Position numbers and translations under genes: made by a program
From: Ectothiorhodospira marina
GTDB taxonomy: Bacteria > Pseudomonadota > Gammaproteobacteria > Ectothiorhodospirales > Ectothiorhodospiraceae
DNA length: 64,000 nucleotides
Assembly (NCBI RefSeq): GCF_900109495.1
Contig: NZ_FOAA01000005.1
Coordinates: 124,001-188,000, forward strand
Reading direction: 5' to 3'
Shown: in pieces, positions 18,085 through 28,650 of the stretch
Numbering within the stretch: position 1 is the stretch's first letter
How the letters are laid out: every line of letters begins with the position of its first letter
The notes under the pieces: model-generated
What the model was told of the DNA's origin: nothing
Seen by the model: only the letters and a program-made list of their open reading frames with translations
Database searches by the model: none

Positions 18085-18777
18085 TCATAGGATTGCCCTC
18101 ACCCAGTCTGCCAGTCCATCCAGGTCCGACGGCAATTCCCCGCCCTCCACCGCCGCAAACGACCAGATAGGTGTCTGCAGCCTGCGCTCCAGATCCCCCC
18201 GGTTATCCATCCCCTCCGGACCCGGTCCGGCACAATCGTTGAGCACCACTCCGGCCAGGTGTAGCTGACGGCGCTGGATGGCCTCGGCGGTCAGCAGGAT
18301 GTGATTGATCACGCCCAGCCGGTCGGGGGCCACCAACAGCACCGGTAGGCCCAGGCGCATCGCCAGGTCAGCGTTGAGACCGTCTTCCGCCAGGGGCGAC
18401 AGAAAGCCACCGGCCCCCTCCACTAGCCGGAAACCTGTCTCCCCCGGGGTGGGCTGGCAGGCGGATTCCAGCGCATCCAGCCTGATCCGGGTGCGGGCCA
18501 GGCGTGCGGCCCGGTCCGGGGCCAGGGCATGGGTGAAGCGCCACGGAGTGATCTGCTCCAGACTGCCGCCTCCCGCGGCCTCCATGAGTTGCGCCCCATC
18601 TTCCGGCCAAAGCCCACCGCTCTCTTCCCGGCAGCCCGACTCCACGGGTTTGCGGGGTATCACGTTCACACCGCGGGCCCTCAAGGCCCGCAGGATGGCG
18701 CAGCCGACGACCGTCTTGCCCACGCCGGTATCGGTGCCGGTAATGAAGAGCCCGGTGCCGTACATGAGACTGCTCAT
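18085..18777 (-). CDS. bioD: Dethiobiotin synthetase
   Basis: 230 residues. The enzyme closes the ureido ring of dethiobiotin from diaminopelargonate, CO2 and ATP. The P-loop FITGTDTGVGKT is at residues 11-22, then PRKPVESG with the substrate Lys, then VEGAGGFLSPL with the second conserved Gly loop. The other biotin genes are not here, whereas bioD usually sits beside bioC or bioA. A 15-bp tandem repeat and purC follow upstream on the same strand. Confidence 0.95.
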   Translation of the reverse strand: MSSLMYGTGLFITGTDTGVGKTVVGCAILRALRARGVNVIPRKPVESGCREESGGLWPEDGAQLMEAAGGGSLEQITPWRFTHALAPDRAARLARTRIRLDALESACQPTPGETGFRLVEGAGGFLSPLAEDGLNADLAMRLGLPVLLVAPDRLGVINHILLTAEAIQRRQLHLAGVVLNDCAGPGPEGMDNRGDLERRLQTPIWSFAAVEGGELPSDLDGLADWVRAIL

Positions 18778-18793
18778 GGATTCCTGCCTCCTG

Positions 18794-18838
18794 GTTCTTT
18801 CCAGCCGAGTTCTTTCCAGCCGAGTTCTTTCCAGTCGA
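18794..18838. repeat. Three tandem copies of a 15-bp unit
   Basis: Three consecutive copies of GTTCTTTCCAGCCGA (the last with one change, GTCGA) fill the gap between bioD and purC. Confidence 0.95.
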
Positions 18839-18849
18839 ACGTCTGGCCG

Positions 18850-19746
18850 TCAGTCCGCCAGTGTCTCCCCGGTCAACCGCTCCAGGGCCTCCTGGTATCG
18901 GGCGGCCACCTGGGCAACCACCTCATCAGGCAGCGCCGGACCCGGATCGGTCTTGTCCCAGTTCAGGGTTTCCAGATAGTCGCGCAGATACTGCTTGTCG
19001 AAGGAGGGCGGACTCATCCCGGGGGCGTAGGTGTCCGCCGGCCAGAAACGCGAGGAGTCGGGGGTGAGGGCCTCGTCGATCAGGTGCAGCACGCCCTGCT
19101 CGTCCAGGCCGAACTCGAATTTGGTGTCGGCAATGATGATGCCGCGCTCCAGGGCATGGGCGGCGGCCTCCTTGTAGAGGGCCAGGGCCGTGTCCCGAAC
19201 CTGGGCAGCCACCTCGGGGCCCAGCGTGCGCTCCGTGTGGGCATAGTCCACGTTCTCATCGTGGTCCCCCACCTCCGCCTTGGTGGACGGGGTGTAGAGG
19301 GGCTCGGGCAGTCGGTCGGCCATCTTCAGGCCCGGGGGCAGGGTGAGACCGCACACCGTGCCGTCGGCCTGGTAGCTCTTCCAGCCCGAGCCGATCAGAT
19401 AGCCGCGTACCACCGCTTCCACGGGCAGGGCCTTGAGGCGTTTCACCACCACACTGCGCCCTGCCAGCGGCGCCCGCTCGGCGGCATCGGGGATTACATC
19501 CGCCAGGGTGAGATCGCACAACTGGTTGGGCACCACATGGGAGAGGCGGTCAAACCAGAACGCCGAGATCTGCGTGAGCACCCGGCCCTTGTCCGGGATG
19601 GGCGTGGGCAGGATCACGTCAAAGGCTGACAGGCGGTCGGTGGTGACGATGAGCATATGATGGTCGTCCACAGCGTAGATATCACGCACCTTGCCCTTGT
19701 GGATCAGGGGCAGGGACGACACTTGGCTTTCAAACAGGGCAGGCAT
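18850..19746 (-). CDS. purC: SAICAR synthase (phosphoribosylaminoimidazole-succinocarboxamide synthase)
   Basis: 298 residues from the ATG at 19746; a TTG five codons earlier is an alternative and neither has a clear ribosome site. It joins aspartate to CAIR in purine synthesis. Typical segments are [30 protein letters not shown] at the N-terminus, [17 protein letters not shown], and [35 protein letters not shown]. The length suits the larger bacterial/yeast-type PurC. It is divergent from purEK, so three steps around AIR-to-SAICAR are coded within 3 kb. Confidence 0.97.
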   Translation of the reverse strand: MPALFESQVSSLPLIHKGKVRDIYAVDDHHMLIVTTDRLSAFDVILPTPIPDKGRVLTQISAFWFDRLSHVVPNQLCDLTLADVIPDAAERAPLAGRSVVVKRLKALPVEAVVRGYLIGSGWKSYQADGTVCGLTLPPGLKMADRLPEPLYTPSTKAEVGDHDENVDYAHTERTLGPEVAAQVRDTALALYKEAAAHALERGIIIADTKFEFGLDEQGVLHLIDEALTPDSSRFWPADTYAPGMSPPSFDKQYLRDYLETLNWDKTDPGPALPDEVVAQVAARYQEALERLTGETLAD

Positions 19747-19899
19747 GGAGGTTTCGCACAAAATGGATCAGGCCCGCAGTGTACGACCTGGCGTGGGCGG
19801 ATGCACCCGCGGGCGCATCCGCATGGCCACCCCCGCCAATATCTTGTATCTTTGGAATTTTATCTTTCAACTCCAACCCGGTTCCATTACCCTTCGCCG

Positions 19900-20400
19900 A
19901 TGCCAAACCAATCCCCTATCGTGGGCGTGGTGATGGGCAGCCAGAGCGACTGGCCCGTCATGCAACACGCCGTCAACCAGCTGGACGCCTTCGGCGTGCC
20001 TCACGAGGCCCGCGTGGTCTCGGCCCACCGCACCCCGGATCTGCTGTTCGAGTATGCGGAACAGGCTGCGGCGCGGGGTCTTCGCTGCATCATCGCGGGT
20101 GCCGGCGGTGCCGCCCACCTGCCGGGCATGCTGGCGGCCAAGACGACGGTGCCGGTCCTGGGCGTACCGGTGCCTTCCCGCTACCTGAAGGGGGAGGATT
20201 CCCTGCTCTCCATCGTGCAGATGCCCAAGGGCATTCCGGTGGCCACCTTCGCCATCGGCGAGGCCGGGGCCGCCAACGCCGGGTTGTTTGCCGTTTCCAT
20301 GCTGGCGACCGATCACCCCGGGTTGGCCGAGCAACTGGCCCGCTTCCGCGCTGAGCAGCGCGATACGGTGCTGGCCATGCAACTGCCGCCGTCGTCATGA
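19900..20400 (+). CDS. purE: N5-carboxyaminoimidazole ribonucleotide mutase
   Basis: 166 residues from the ATG at 19900. Class I PurE converts N5-CAIR to CAIR. The signatures are [36 protein letters not shown], and [26 protein letters not shown]. The stop overlaps the purK start (ATGA at 20397-20400), so the pair is translationally coupled. Confidence 0.97.
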   Translation: MPNQSPIVGVVMGSQSDWPVMQHAVNQLDAFGVPHEARVVSAHRTPDLLFEYAEQAAARGLRCIIAGAGGAAHLPGMLAAKTTVPVLGVPVPSRYLKGEDSLLSIVQMPKGIPVATFAIGEAGAANAGLFAVSMLATDHPGLAEQLARFRAEQRDTVLAMQLPPSS

Positions 20401-21539
20401 TCCTGCCCGGTCACACCCTGGGGATGCTGGGCGGCGGCCAGCTGGGCCGCATGTTCACCGTGGCCGCGCGCACACTGGGCTATCGGGTGATGGTGCTGGA
20501 TCCGGATTCAGGCAGTCCCGCCGGCCGCATGGCCGATGACCATGTCCACGCCGCCTACGGGGATGGCTGGGCCCTGGATCAACTGGCACAGCGTTGTGCC
20601 GCCATCACCACCGAGTTCGAGAACATCCCCGCCGATACCCTGCGTCACCTGGCTGACAGGGTTCCCGTGCGCCCGGGTGCGGCGGCCCTGGAGCAGACGC
20701 AGAACCGGGCGCGGGAAAAGCACATGATCCGCCGGGCCGGACTGGCCACCGCCCCCTTCGAGGTGGTGGCGTCGGAGGACCAGGTGGAGGCCGCCTTCCA
20801 GTCCGTGGGTGATCCCGCCATCCTCAAGCGTGCCGCCCTGGGCTATGACGGCAAGGGGCAGATCTCCGTGGACAGTGCCGAGGCCTGCCGCCAGGCCTTC
20901 GAGCGGCTGGGGCGCGTGCCCTGTGTACTGGAACGCAAGCTGGACCTGGCCGTGGAAGTTTCCGTGGTGCTCAGCCGGGGAAGTGACGGGGCCTGCCTGT
21001 GTTATCCGGTGGCGGAGAACATCCATCAGGATGGCATCCTGCACATGAGCATCGTGCCTGCCCGGGTGCCGGATGCCACGGCCCGCGAGGCCTGCGATGC
21101 CGCCATCGCCCTGGCCGTGGCCCTGGATTACGTGGGCCTGATGGCCGTGGAATTCTTCATCACCACCGAGGGGCAGTTGCTGGTCAACGAGGTGGCCCCG
21201 CGTCCTCATAACAGCGGCCACTTCACCCTGGATGCGTGCATCACCTCCCAGTTCGAGCAGCAGGTCCGCGCGCTTTGCGGTCTGCCCTTTGGTGACACGC
21301 GCCTGCTTTCGCCGGTGGTGATGGTCAACCTGCTGGGGGATCTGTGGAAGGACGGGGAGCCTGACTGGGGCCACCTGCTGTCCCATCCCCGCGCCAAATT
21401 GCATCTCTATGGCAAGGAGGAAGCCCGCCCAGGCCGCAAGATGGGGCATTTCTGCGTCCTGGACACCGATCAGGACCAGGCCATCCGGGATGCGGAGCGT
21501 CTGTTCAACGCGTTACTGGCCGTGCGGGCCGACGATTAA
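20397..21539 (+). CDS. purK: N5-carboxyaminoimidazole ribonucleotide synthetase
   Basis: 380 residues. An ATP-grasp enzyme that carboxylates AIR with bicarbonate to give N5-CAIR, the substrate of PurE. Segments include [18 protein letters not shown] at the N-terminus, [15 protein letters not shown] (ATP-grasp lysine), and [26 protein letters not shown] (the metal-ligand Glu/Asn region). It overlaps purE by 4 nt and the next gene follows after 17 nt. Confidence 0.97.
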   Translation: MILPGHTLGMLGGGQLGRMFTVAARTLGYRVMVLDPDSGSPAGRMADDHVHAAYGDGWALDQLAQRCAAITTEFENIPADTLRHLADRVPVRPGAAALEQTQNRAREKHMIRRAGLATAPFEVVASEDQVEAAFQSVGDPAILKRAALGYDGKGQISVDSAEACRQAFERLGRVPCVLERKLDLAVEVSVVLSRGSDGACLCYPVAENIHQDGILHMSIVPARVPDATAREACDAAIALAVALDYVGLMAVEFFITTEGQLLVNEVAPRPHNSGHFTLDACITSQFEQQVRALCGLPFGDTRLLSPVVMVNLLGDLWKDGEPDWGHLLSHPRAKLHLYGKEEARPGRKMGHFCVLDTDQDQAIRDAERLFNALLAVRADD

Positions 21540-21556
21540 ATACCCGGGAGCCCGTC

Positions 21557-22147
21557 TTGGAACGCGCCGAATACATCCAGTCCCTACGCCGGGACATCAC
21601 CTTCTCCGACACCTTGTGCGGGCACACCCTGCAGTATCGCACCACCTGGGGCCTGTTCTCCCCCCGGGGGATCGATGCCGGTACCCGCCTGCTGCTGGAT
21701 CACATGGAGATCCAGGAGACCGACGACTGCTTCGACCTGGGCTGTGGTTATGGCCCCATTGGCCTCACCCTGGCCCGGCTGGCCCCCAAGGGGCAGACCC
21801 TGCTGGTGGACAAGGACTTTGTGGCCGTGGAGTACACCCACACCAATGCCGCCCTCAATGGCATCGGCAACGCCGAGGCCATGCTCAGCAACGGGTTCTC
21901 CCACGTGGGGGATCGCCGCTTTCACCTGGTCACCTCCAACCTCCCCGCCAAGGTGGGCAAGGAGATGCTCTACCTCTACCTGTACGATGCCCTGGCGCAC
22001 CTGCATCCGGGGGGGCGCATCTACGTGGTCACCATCACGGGCCTGCGCCGTTTCATCGAGCGGGCCTTCAAGGAGGTGTTCGGCAACTACGACAAGGTGA
22101 AGCAGGGCCGGGAATACACCGTGGCCATGGCCCGCAAGCCCGGGTGA
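21557..22147 (+). CDS. Class I SAM-dependent methyltransferase, RsmC/RlmG-like
   Basis: 196 residues with a probable TTG start at 21557, GGGAG 7 nt before it. The motif I loop DLGCGYGPIGLTLARL binds SAM, an acidic residue follows in LLVDKDFVAVEY, and the catalytic-loop position reads SNLPAKVGKE where the RNA N-methyltransferases have NPPFH. It is therefore MTS-domain-like without a clear NPPY/F signature, and the substrate is uncertain. The tight spacing after purK suggests the same transcript. Confidence 0.8.
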   Translation: MERAEYIQSLRRDITFSDTLCGHTLQYRTTWGLFSPRGIDAGTRLLLDHMEIQETDDCFDLGCGYGPIGLTLARLAPKGQTLLVDKDFVAVEYTHTNAALNGIGNAEAMLSNGFSHVGDRRFHLVTSNLPAKVGKEMLYLYLYDALAHLHPGGRIYVVTITGLRRFIERAFKEVFGNYDKVKQGREYTVAMARKPG

Positions 22148-22314
22148 TCCGTGCCCCATGCCTGTCCCGAGTATAAGACCGGGTTAATTTTCCCGGCGCC
22201 ATAAGGTACATTGCCCAAACCACCGAGGAAGTCATACCGACATAACGAACGATACCATCGTCCCTGCGACGCGCCTGACCGGAGACCGGTATCACCCATA
22301 ACGAGGCAAGACCC

Positions 22315-23004
22315 ATGGCACAAGCCGATCTGATCGCACCGTCCATCCTGTCCGCCGACTTCGCCCGCCTGGGCGAGGAAGTCACGAACGTGCTGGCCGC
22401 GGGCGCCGACATCGTCCACTTCGATGTGATGGACAACCACTATGTCCCCAACCTCACCATCGGGCCGCTGGTCTGCGAGGCCCTGCGCAAGCATGGAGTG
22501 ACCGCCCCCATCGACGTGCATCTGATGGTCAAGCCGGTGGACCGCATCATCCCGGACTTTGCCAAGGCGGGGGCTGACTACATCACCTTTCATCCGGAGG
22601 CCTCCGATCACATCGATCGCAGCCTGCAACTGATCCGCTCCGAGGGCTGCAAGGCCGGCCTGGTGTTCAATCCGGCCACGCCCCTGTCCTATCTGGACTA
22701 CGTGATGGACAAGGTGGACATGATCCTGCTGATGTCGGTGAACCCCGGTTTTGGGGGGCAGAGCTTCATCCCTGCCACCCTGGACAAGCTGCGCGAGGCA
22801 CGCCGCCGCATCGACGCCTCCGGCCTGGATATCCGCCTGGAGATCGACGGCGGCGTCAAGGCCGACAATATTGCCGAGATCAAGGCCGCGGGCGCCGACA
22901 CCTTTGTGGCCGGGTCGGCCATCTTCAGCGCCGCCCGCAGCGAAGACCCCAACCATTACGACAGCATCATCAACAAGATGCGCACGGAACTGGCCAAGGC
23001 CTGA
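22315..23004 (+). CDS. rpe: Ribulose-phosphate 3-epimerase
   Basis: 229 residues. A metal-dependent TIM barrel interconverting ribulose-5-P and xylulose-5-P in the pentose-phosphate and Calvin cycles. Signatures are [58 protein letters not shown] and [30 protein letters not shown]. It starts an rpe-gph-trpE string, the common gammaproteobacterial order. Confidence 0.98.
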   Translation: MAQADLIAPSILSADFARLGEEVTNVLAAGADIVHFDVMDNHYVPNLTIGPLVCEALRKHGVTAPIDVHLMVKPVDRIIPDFAKAGADYITFHPEASDHIDRSLQLIRSEGCKAGLVFNPATPLSYLDYVMDKVDMILLMSVNPGFGGQSFIPATLDKLREARRRIDASGLDIRLEIDGGVKADNIAEIKAAGADTFVAGSAIFSAARSEDPNHYDSIINKMRTELAKA

Positions 23005-23012
23005 GCACGATC

Positions 23013-23693
23013 ATGACCCTTCAAGCCCCCAAAATGATCCTCCTCGACCTGGACGGCACCCTGGTGGACAGCGTGCCTGACCTGACCTTCAGCGTGGATC
23101 GCATGATGGAACGTCTGGAGATGCCGGTGCGCGGCGAGGCCAAGGTGCGCAACTGGGTGGGTAACGGTGTCGAGCGCCTGGTCAAGCGGGCGCTCATGGA
23201 CGACCTGAACGGCGACCCGGACCCCGCCCTCTATGAGCAAGCCCTGGCCGCCTTCACCGAGATCTACCGGGAGAACAATGCCAAGCGCAGCCAGCTGTAT
23301 CCCGGTGTGCGGGAAGGTCTGGAGGCGCTGGCAAGCGACGATCTGCGCATCGGCTGCGTCACCAACAAGCCAGCACGTTTCACGGCGCCGCTGCTGCGAG
23401 CCATGGACATCGACCGCTATTTCGAGGTGGTGGTGGCCGGCGACACCCTGCCACAGAAGAAGCCGGACCCGGCCCCTTTGCTGTTTGCCGCCGAGCAGTT
23501 CGACGTGGCCCCGGAAGACGCCCTGATGGTCGGCGACTCGCGCAGCGACGTGACTGCTGCCCGGGCCGCTGGATTCGCCATCGTGTGTGTCAGTTACGGC
23601 TACAACCATGGTGACGATATTCGAGAGCAGCGACCGGATGCGGTGATCGATAGCCTCACGGAACTCCCCGACCTCATGGCCCGGACCGCCTGA
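23013..23693 (+). CDS. gph: Phosphoglycolate phosphatase
   Basis: 226 residues. A HAD-family phosphatase with motif [12 protein letters not shown] (nucleophile Asp), cap domain, motif II VTNKP, the motif III lysine in [11 protein letters not shown], and motif [18 protein letters not shown]. Gph removes phosphoglycolate formed by DNA repair or by Rubisco oxygenation. It starts 8 nt after rpe and is followed by trpE after 13 nt. Confidence 0.95.
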   Translation: MTLQAPKMILLDLDGTLVDSVPDLTFSVDRMMERLEMPVRGEAKVRNWVGNGVERLVKRALMDDLNGDPDPALYEQALAAFTEIYRENNAKRSQLYPGVREGLEALASDDLRIGCVTNKPARFTAPLLRAMDIDRYFEVVVAGDTLPQKKPDPAPLLFAAEQFDVAPEDALMVGDSRSDVTAARAAGFAIVCVSYGYNHGDDIREQRPDAVIDSLTELPDLMARTA

Positions 23694-23706
23694 TGACGAA
23701 CCCCCG

Positions 23707-25188
23707 ATGACCCCTGAACACTTCGACCACCTGATCTCCCAGGGCTATAACCGCATCCCGCTGGTGCGGGAGGTGCTGGCCGACCTGGACACCCCCTTGA
23801 GTGTCTACATGAAGCTGGCGGCCAGGCCGTATTCGTGTTTGCTGGAATCGGTGCAGGGGGGCGAGAAATGGGGGCGTTATTCCTTCATCGGCCTGCCGGC
23901 CCGCAAGGTGGTCCGCGTCACGGGCAAGAAGGTCCAGGTGGAGGAGGGCGGCGAGGTCACCGAATCCCTGCAAGTGGATGATCCGCTGGAATGGCTGGAG
24001 TCCTTCCAGGCCCGTTACCGGGTGCCCGACCTGCCGGATCTGCCCCGCTTCAGTGGGGGGCTGGTGGGCTATTTCGGTTACGACACCATCGGCTATATCG
24101 AGCCCCGGCTGGCCGATGGCGACAAGGCCGACCCCTTGGGGGTGCCCGACATCCTGCTCATGGTCTGCGATGAGGTGGTGGCCTACGATAACCTGGCCGG
24201 ACGTCTGTACCTGGTGGTGCACGCCGGCCCCGGCGAGCGGGAGGCGGGTGAGCGGCGACTGGATGCCCTGCAGGCCCAGTTGCGGGAGGCCTCGGCCAGT
24301 GCCGGGGTGCCCGGCAGCCCACGGCGGGTGCAGGAGTCGGACTTCGTCTCCGGCTTCACCGAGGCCGGTTTCAAGGAGGCCGTGGAGCGCTGCAAGCGCT
24401 ATATCGTCGATGGCGATGTCATGCAGGTGGTGCTCTCGCAGCGCCTGTCCATTCCCTACAGCGCCCGCCCGCTGGACCTTTACCGGGCCCTGCGCAGCCT
24501 CAACCCCTCGCCCTACATGTTCTATCTGGACCTGGGCGACCACCATGTGGTCGGCTCCTCGCCGGAGATCCTGGTGCGCCTGGAGGACGACGTGGTCACC
24601 GTGCGGCCCATTGCCGGCACCCGCCCCCGGGGGGAAGACGAGGCCGCCGACCGGGCCCTGGAGCAGGACCTGCTGGCCGACCCCAAGGAACTGGCCGAAC
24701 ACCTGATGCTCATCGACCTGGGGCGCAACGACGCCGGCCGCGTGTCACAGATCGGCAGCGTGGCCCTCACCGAGCGCATGGTGGTGGAGCGCTATTCCCA
24801 TGTGATGCACATCGTCTCCAACGTGACCGGACGCCTGCGCCCGGGCCTGAGCGCCATGGACGTGCTGCGCGCCACCTTCCCGGCGGGCACCGTGAGCGGC
24901 GCCCCCAAGATCCGCGCCATGGAGATCATCCACGAACTGGAACCGGTGAAGCGGGGCATCTACTCCGGCTCCGTGGGCTACTGGTCCTGGCAGGGCAACA
25001 TGGACACGGCCATCGCCATCCGCACGGCGGTGATCAAGGATGAAACCCTGCACATCCAGGCCGGCGCCGGCATCGTCCACGACTCCCTCCCCGAAAACGA
25101 ATGGGCCGAGACCATGAACAAGGGCCGCGCCATCTTCCGCGCCGTGGCCATGGTAGAGGCCGGCCTGGAGGTCCACCCCGGGCGCTAG
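23707..25188 (+). CDS. trpE: Anthranilate synthase component I
   Basis: 493 residues. It makes anthranilate from chorismate using ammonia delivered by TrpG. The N-terminal domain keeps the tryptophan feedback site ([21 protein letters not shown]). The chorismate-binding domain shows [50 protein letters not shown] and [20 protein letters not shown]. It ends the rpe-gph-trpE unit. Its usual neighbours trpGDC are 8.4 kb away beyond the trehalose block. Confidence 0.98.
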   Translation: MTPEHFDHLISQGYNRIPLVREVLADLDTPLSVYMKLAARPYSCLLESVQGGEKWGRYSFIGLPARKVVRVTGKKVQVEEGGEVTESLQVDDPLEWLESFQARYRVPDLPDLPRFSGGLVGYFGYDTIGYIEPRLADGDKADPLGVPDILLMVCDEVVAYDNLAGRLYLVVHAGPGEREAGERRLDALQAQLREASASAGVPGSPRRVQESDFVSGFTEAGFKEAVERCKRYIVDGDVMQVVLSQRLSIPYSARPLDLYRALRSLNPSPYMFYLDLGDHHVVGSSPEILVRLEDDVVTVRPIAGTRPRGEDEAADRALEQDLLADPKELAEHLMLIDLGRNDAGRVSQIGSVALTERMVVERYSHVMHIVSNVTGRLRPGLSAMDVLRATFPAGTVSGAPKIRAMEIIHELEPVKRGIYSGSVGYWSWQGNMDTAIAIRTAVIKDETLHIQAGAGIVHDSLPENEWAETMNKGRAIFRAVAMVEAGLEVHPGR

Positions 25189-25210
25189 ACACCCCCGCCG
25201 GCCCCGCCGG

Positions 25211-25526
25211 GACGCTTCTCGAAGCGCCCGTACACAGAGACCAAGGGCACCTGCCCCCTGTGCTGCCTCCCCCCCGTACGGGCCGTTCGCGAACGGCCCC
25301 GCCAGCCCCGCCGGGACGCTTCTCGAAGCGCCCGTACACAGAAACCAAGGGCACCTGCCCCCCGGGCTGCCTCCCCCCCGTACGGGCCGTTCGCGAACGG
25401 CCCCGCCAGCCCCGCCGGGACGCTTCTCGAAGCGCCCGTACACAGAAACCAAGGGCACCTGCCCCCCGGCTGCCCCGCCCCCCGTACGGGCCGTTCGCGA
25501 ACGGCCCTGTTCCGCGCTGCAACCCA
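25211..25526. repeat. Three tandem copies of a 104-bp unit built from two palindromes
   Basis: Units start at 25211, 25315 and 25419. Each contains GCTTCTCGAAGC, then GTACACAGAAACCAAGGGCACC, shown here as a family trait, and a GTACGGGCCGTTCGCGAACGG palindrome; quoted parts are approximate between copies. The array fills the gap between trpE and treY. The same two palindromes recur in other arrangements at 37101-37324. Confidence 0.9.
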
Positions 25527-25600
25527 AGAGGGGCTCCCCTTCCCAGACAGGGGTTGCGCGTGCATATTAGTGGCTTAGAACACGCCACCCCGGGCGCCCC

Positions 25601-28339
25601 ATGGACACCATCCCCGTCGCCACCTATCGCCTGCAGCTGCGACCGGAATTCACCCTGGACGATGCCGCTGCCCAGGTGCCCTACCTGGCCAGGCTGGGCA
25701 TCAGCCATGTGTATCTATCCCCCTGCCTGCAGGCCACCCCCGGCAGCACCCATGGCTACGATGTGGTGGACCCCTCCCGGGTGAATGCGGAACTGGGGGG
25801 CGAGCCCGCCCGTCAGCGCCTCTGCCAGGCCCTCGAGGCGCACGGCATGGGGCAGGTCCTGGACATCGTCCCCAATCACATGGCCGTGGCCGGTGACCAG
25901 AACCCCTGGTGGTGGGACGTGCTGGAAAACGGCCCCGCGAGCCGCTATGCCCCGTACTTCGATGTGGACTGGGAGGCCTCGGAGGAGCGCTGGCCCAACA
26001 AGGTGCTGCTGCCGGTGCTGGGGGACCACTACGGTCGCATTCTGGAAAATGGCGAACTCAAGGTCCGTTTCCATGAGGGCCACTTCACCCTGCGCTACCA
26101 CGAACACAGCTTCCCGCTGGACCCCTGGTCGCTGGCCGGCATCCTGGGGGGCGCCCACCAGGACAGCGGCAGCGAACTGCTGGGCTTTCTGGCCGAGTCC
26201 TGCGCCCGACTGCCCCGCCCCGGGTCGACCACCGGCGGCCAGCGGGAACGGCGTCATCGGGACAAGGCGGTGATCCATCAACTGCTGGCCGGCACCTGCC
26301 GAGACGAACCCCATGCCCAGGCGGCCATCCTGGCCCGGGTGGAACGCATCAATCAGGACCCGGACGCCCTGGACGCCCTCATCGAACACCAGAACTACCG
26401 ACTGGCCTGGTGGCGCACCGCCGACCGGGACCTGGGCTACCGGCGTTTCTTCGATATCAAGGACCTGGCCGGCCTGCGGGTGGAGGACCAGGAAGTTTTC
26501 GAGGCCATTCACCAGTTGCCGCTGCGCTGGTACCAGGAGGGCAGCGTGCAGGGCCTGCGCATCGATCACCCGGATGGACTGCGCGACCCGGCCCAGTATT
26601 TCCAGCGACTGGCCCAGGCCTGCCCCGGTGCCTGGGTGGTGGCGGAAAAGATCCTCGAGCCCGGTGAACAACTCCCGGAGGACTGGCCCATCGCCGGGAC
26701 CACCGGCTATGACTTCCTCAATCGCGTGCAGGGCCTGTTCGTGGACCCGGATGGCGAGGCGCCACTGACGACCCTATGGGAAGCACTGACCGGCGAGACC
26801 GCCCCCTTAGAGGATCAGGTCTACCAGGCCAAGCGCCAGGTGCTGCAGGATCTGCTGGGCAGCGAACTGAACCGGCTCACCTCCCTGTTCGTCAGTATCT
26901 GCGAAGGCCAGCGCCGTCACCGGGACTACACCCGACACCAGCTCCAGCAGGTGTTGCTGGAGGCCGCCAGTTGCTTCCCCGTGTATCGCAGCTATTTGCG
27001 TGCTGGCGAGCCCGTGCACCCCACGGACCGGGCCCACATCCATCAGGCCCTGTCCCGGGTGAAGGCGCGCCGTCCCGACCTGGACCCGGAACTGCTGGCG
27101 TTTCTCGAGACCCTGCTCACCCTGGCGCGCGAAGGTCACCGGGAGACGGAGCTGGCGCTGCGCTTCCAGCAGCTCACCGGTCCGGCCATGGCCAAGGGGG
27201 TGGAAGATACGGTGTTCTACCGCTACCACCGGCTGATCGCCCTGAACGAGGTGGGCGGCGACCCGGGGCAATTCGGTCTGTCACCCGAAGATTTTCACGG
27301 GGCCTGCGCCGAGGCGCACCGCCGCCATCCACAGGCCATGCTGGCCACCTCCACCCACGACACCAAGCGCAGCGAGGACGTGCGGGCTCGCCTGTGCCTG
27401 CTCTCCCAGGTGCCCGAGGCCTGGGCCGAGGCGGTCCGGGGGCTTTGGGCCCACAACGCACGGCATCGCTCGTCGCAGGGGCCGGATCCGGCCGTGGAGT
27501 ACCTGTACTATCAGGCCCTGGTGGGGGTGTGGCCCGGCGTAGCGGATGAAGAGGTCGTCAAGGGGCTGTTGCCCCGTCTGCAGGGCTTCATGGAGAAGGC
27601 CGCCCGGGAGGCCAAGGTGCACACCTCCTGGACCCACAACAACCCGGAATACGAACAGGCCGTGCAGCATTTCGTCGAGGCCACGCTGGGCGATGACACA
27701 TTCCTGCAACAACTGCAGGCCTTCGCAGCGCCCCTGATCGAACCGGGCCGGGTCAACAGTCTAGCCCAGACCCTCATCAAGCTCACCACCCCCGGTGTGC
27801 CCGACATCTACCAGGGCACGGAGCTGTGGGATCTGAGTCTGGTGGACCCGGACAACCGCCGCCCGGTGGATTTTGCCGAGCGGCAGGCATGGCTTGAGGT
27901 GTGCAAGGCCGGTCCCGCGCCCGAGCGCATTCTTGAAGACATGGAAGCAGGCCTGCCCAAGCTGTGGGTGATCCACCGGACCCTGGCCCTGCGGGGGCAG
28001 CATCCGCACTGGTTCGATGAGCGGGCCGGGTATCACCCCCTGCAGGCCACCGGTGACCCGCGACAAGCGGCGGTCGCCTACCGGCGCGGGCCGGATCCGG
28101 GTGAGGGCGGTCAAGCCGAGGGCGTGGTGGTCATCGTGCCACGCCTCACCCTGCGTCTGGGCGGGGACTGGTCCGATACCCGGCTGACCCTGCCCAGGGG
28201 GCGCTGGCACCACTGGCTCACCGGCGACACCCTGGAGGGCGGCGAGCACCCAGTGGCGGATCTGCTGGCGCGCTTTCCGGTGGCGCTGCTCGCGTCGGCG
28301 CCGCCCCCGGCGCCCGAGCAGAATCGAGATTCCAGCTGA
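25601..28339 (+). CDS. treY: Malto-oligosyltrehalose synthase
   Basis: 912 residues, the usual TreY length. A GH13 enzyme that turns the reducing-end linkage of maltodextrins into a terminal trehalose. It starts with ATYRLQLRPEFTLDDA and YLSPCLQATPGSTHGYDV. The catalytic region has DIVPNHMA, GLRIDHPDGLRDP (nucleophile Asp) and VAEKILEPGE (acid Glu). Late motifs are STHDTKRSEDVRARL and VPDIYQGTELWDLSLVDPDNRRPVD. It acts with TreZ, coded 311 bp downstream, to release trehalose, a compatible solute. Confidence 0.98.
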   Translation: MDTIPVATYRLQLRPEFTLDDAAAQVPYLARLGISHVYLSPCLQATPGSTHGYDVVDPSRVNAELGGEPARQRLCQALEAHGMGQVLDIVPNHMAVAGDQNPWWWDVLENGPASRYAPYFDVDWEASEERWPNKVLLPVLGDHYGRILENGELKVRFHEGHFTLRYHEHSFPLDPWSLAGILGGAHQDSGSELLGFLAESCARLPRPGSTTGGQRERRHRDKAVIHQLLAGTCRDEPHAQAAILARVERINQDPDALDALIEHQNYRLAWWRTADRDLGYRRFFDIKDLAGLRVEDQEVFEAIHQLPLRWYQEGSVQGLRIDHPDGLRDPAQYFQRLAQACPGAWVVAEKILEPGEQLPEDWPIAGTTGYDFLNRVQGLFVDPDGEAPLTTLWEALTGETAPLEDQVYQAKRQVLQDLLGSELNRLTSLFVSICEGQRRHRDYTRHQLQQVLLEAASCFPVYRSYLRAGEPVHPTDRAHIHQALSRVKARRPDLDPELLAFLETLLTLAREGHRETELALRFQQLTGPAMAKGVEDTVFYRYHRLIALNEVGGDPGQFGLSPEDFHGACAEAHRRHPQAMLATSTHDTKRSEDVRARLCLLSQVPEAWAEAVRGLWAHNARHRSSQGPDPAVEYLYYQALVGVWPGVADEEVVKGLLPRLQGFMEKAAREAKVHTSWTHNNPEYEQAVQHFVEATLGDDTFLQQLQAFAAPLIEPGRVNSLAQTLIKLTTPGVPDIYQGTELWDLSLVDPDNRRPVDFAERQAWLEVCKAGPAPERILEDMEAGLPKLWVIHRTLALRGQHPHWFDERAGYHPLQATGDPRQAAVAYRRGPDPGEGGQAEGVVVIVPRLTLRLGGDWSDTRLTLPRGRWHHWLTGDTLEGGEHPVADLLARFPVALLASAPPPAPEQNRDSS

Positions 28340-28384
28340 CGCTCATGCATCACGATGGCGAGTCATCCCCGGTGATGAACGGAT

Positions 28385-28625
28385 ACAAGCCCCTCTCCCC
28401 CCCGGGGAGAGGGGTGGGCTGGAGGCACCTGCTGCTACAAGCCCCTCTCCCCCCCCGGGGAGAGGGGTGGGCTGGAGGCACCTGCCGCACCTGCTGCTAC
28501 AAGCCCCTCTCCCCCCGGGGGAGAGGGGTTGGGGTGAGGGGCGAGGGCCAGCACAGTGCCTGCCTCGCCCCCTCATCCCCGGCCCTTCTCCCCCAGGGGG
28601 AGAAGGGAGTATCTGTAGCTGAATG
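28385..28625. repeat. Cluster of CCCTCTCCC hairpin elements between treY and treZ
   Basis: Three ACAAGCCCCTCTCC... copies begin at 28385, 28437 and 28499, the first two followed by GGGCTGGAGGCACCTGC. A fourth, inverted variant (CCTCATCCCCGGCCCTTCTCCC) lies at about 28571-28610. Together they make up most of the treY-treZ gap. Confidence 0.9.
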
Positions 28626-28650
28626 GGTCCATTCATTTTAAGGCAACTGG

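Noticed and set aside
25034-25708. Arg/Gly-rich minus-strand frames with 35-residue repeats after trpE
   Set aside because: They are translations of the 104-bp repeat array.
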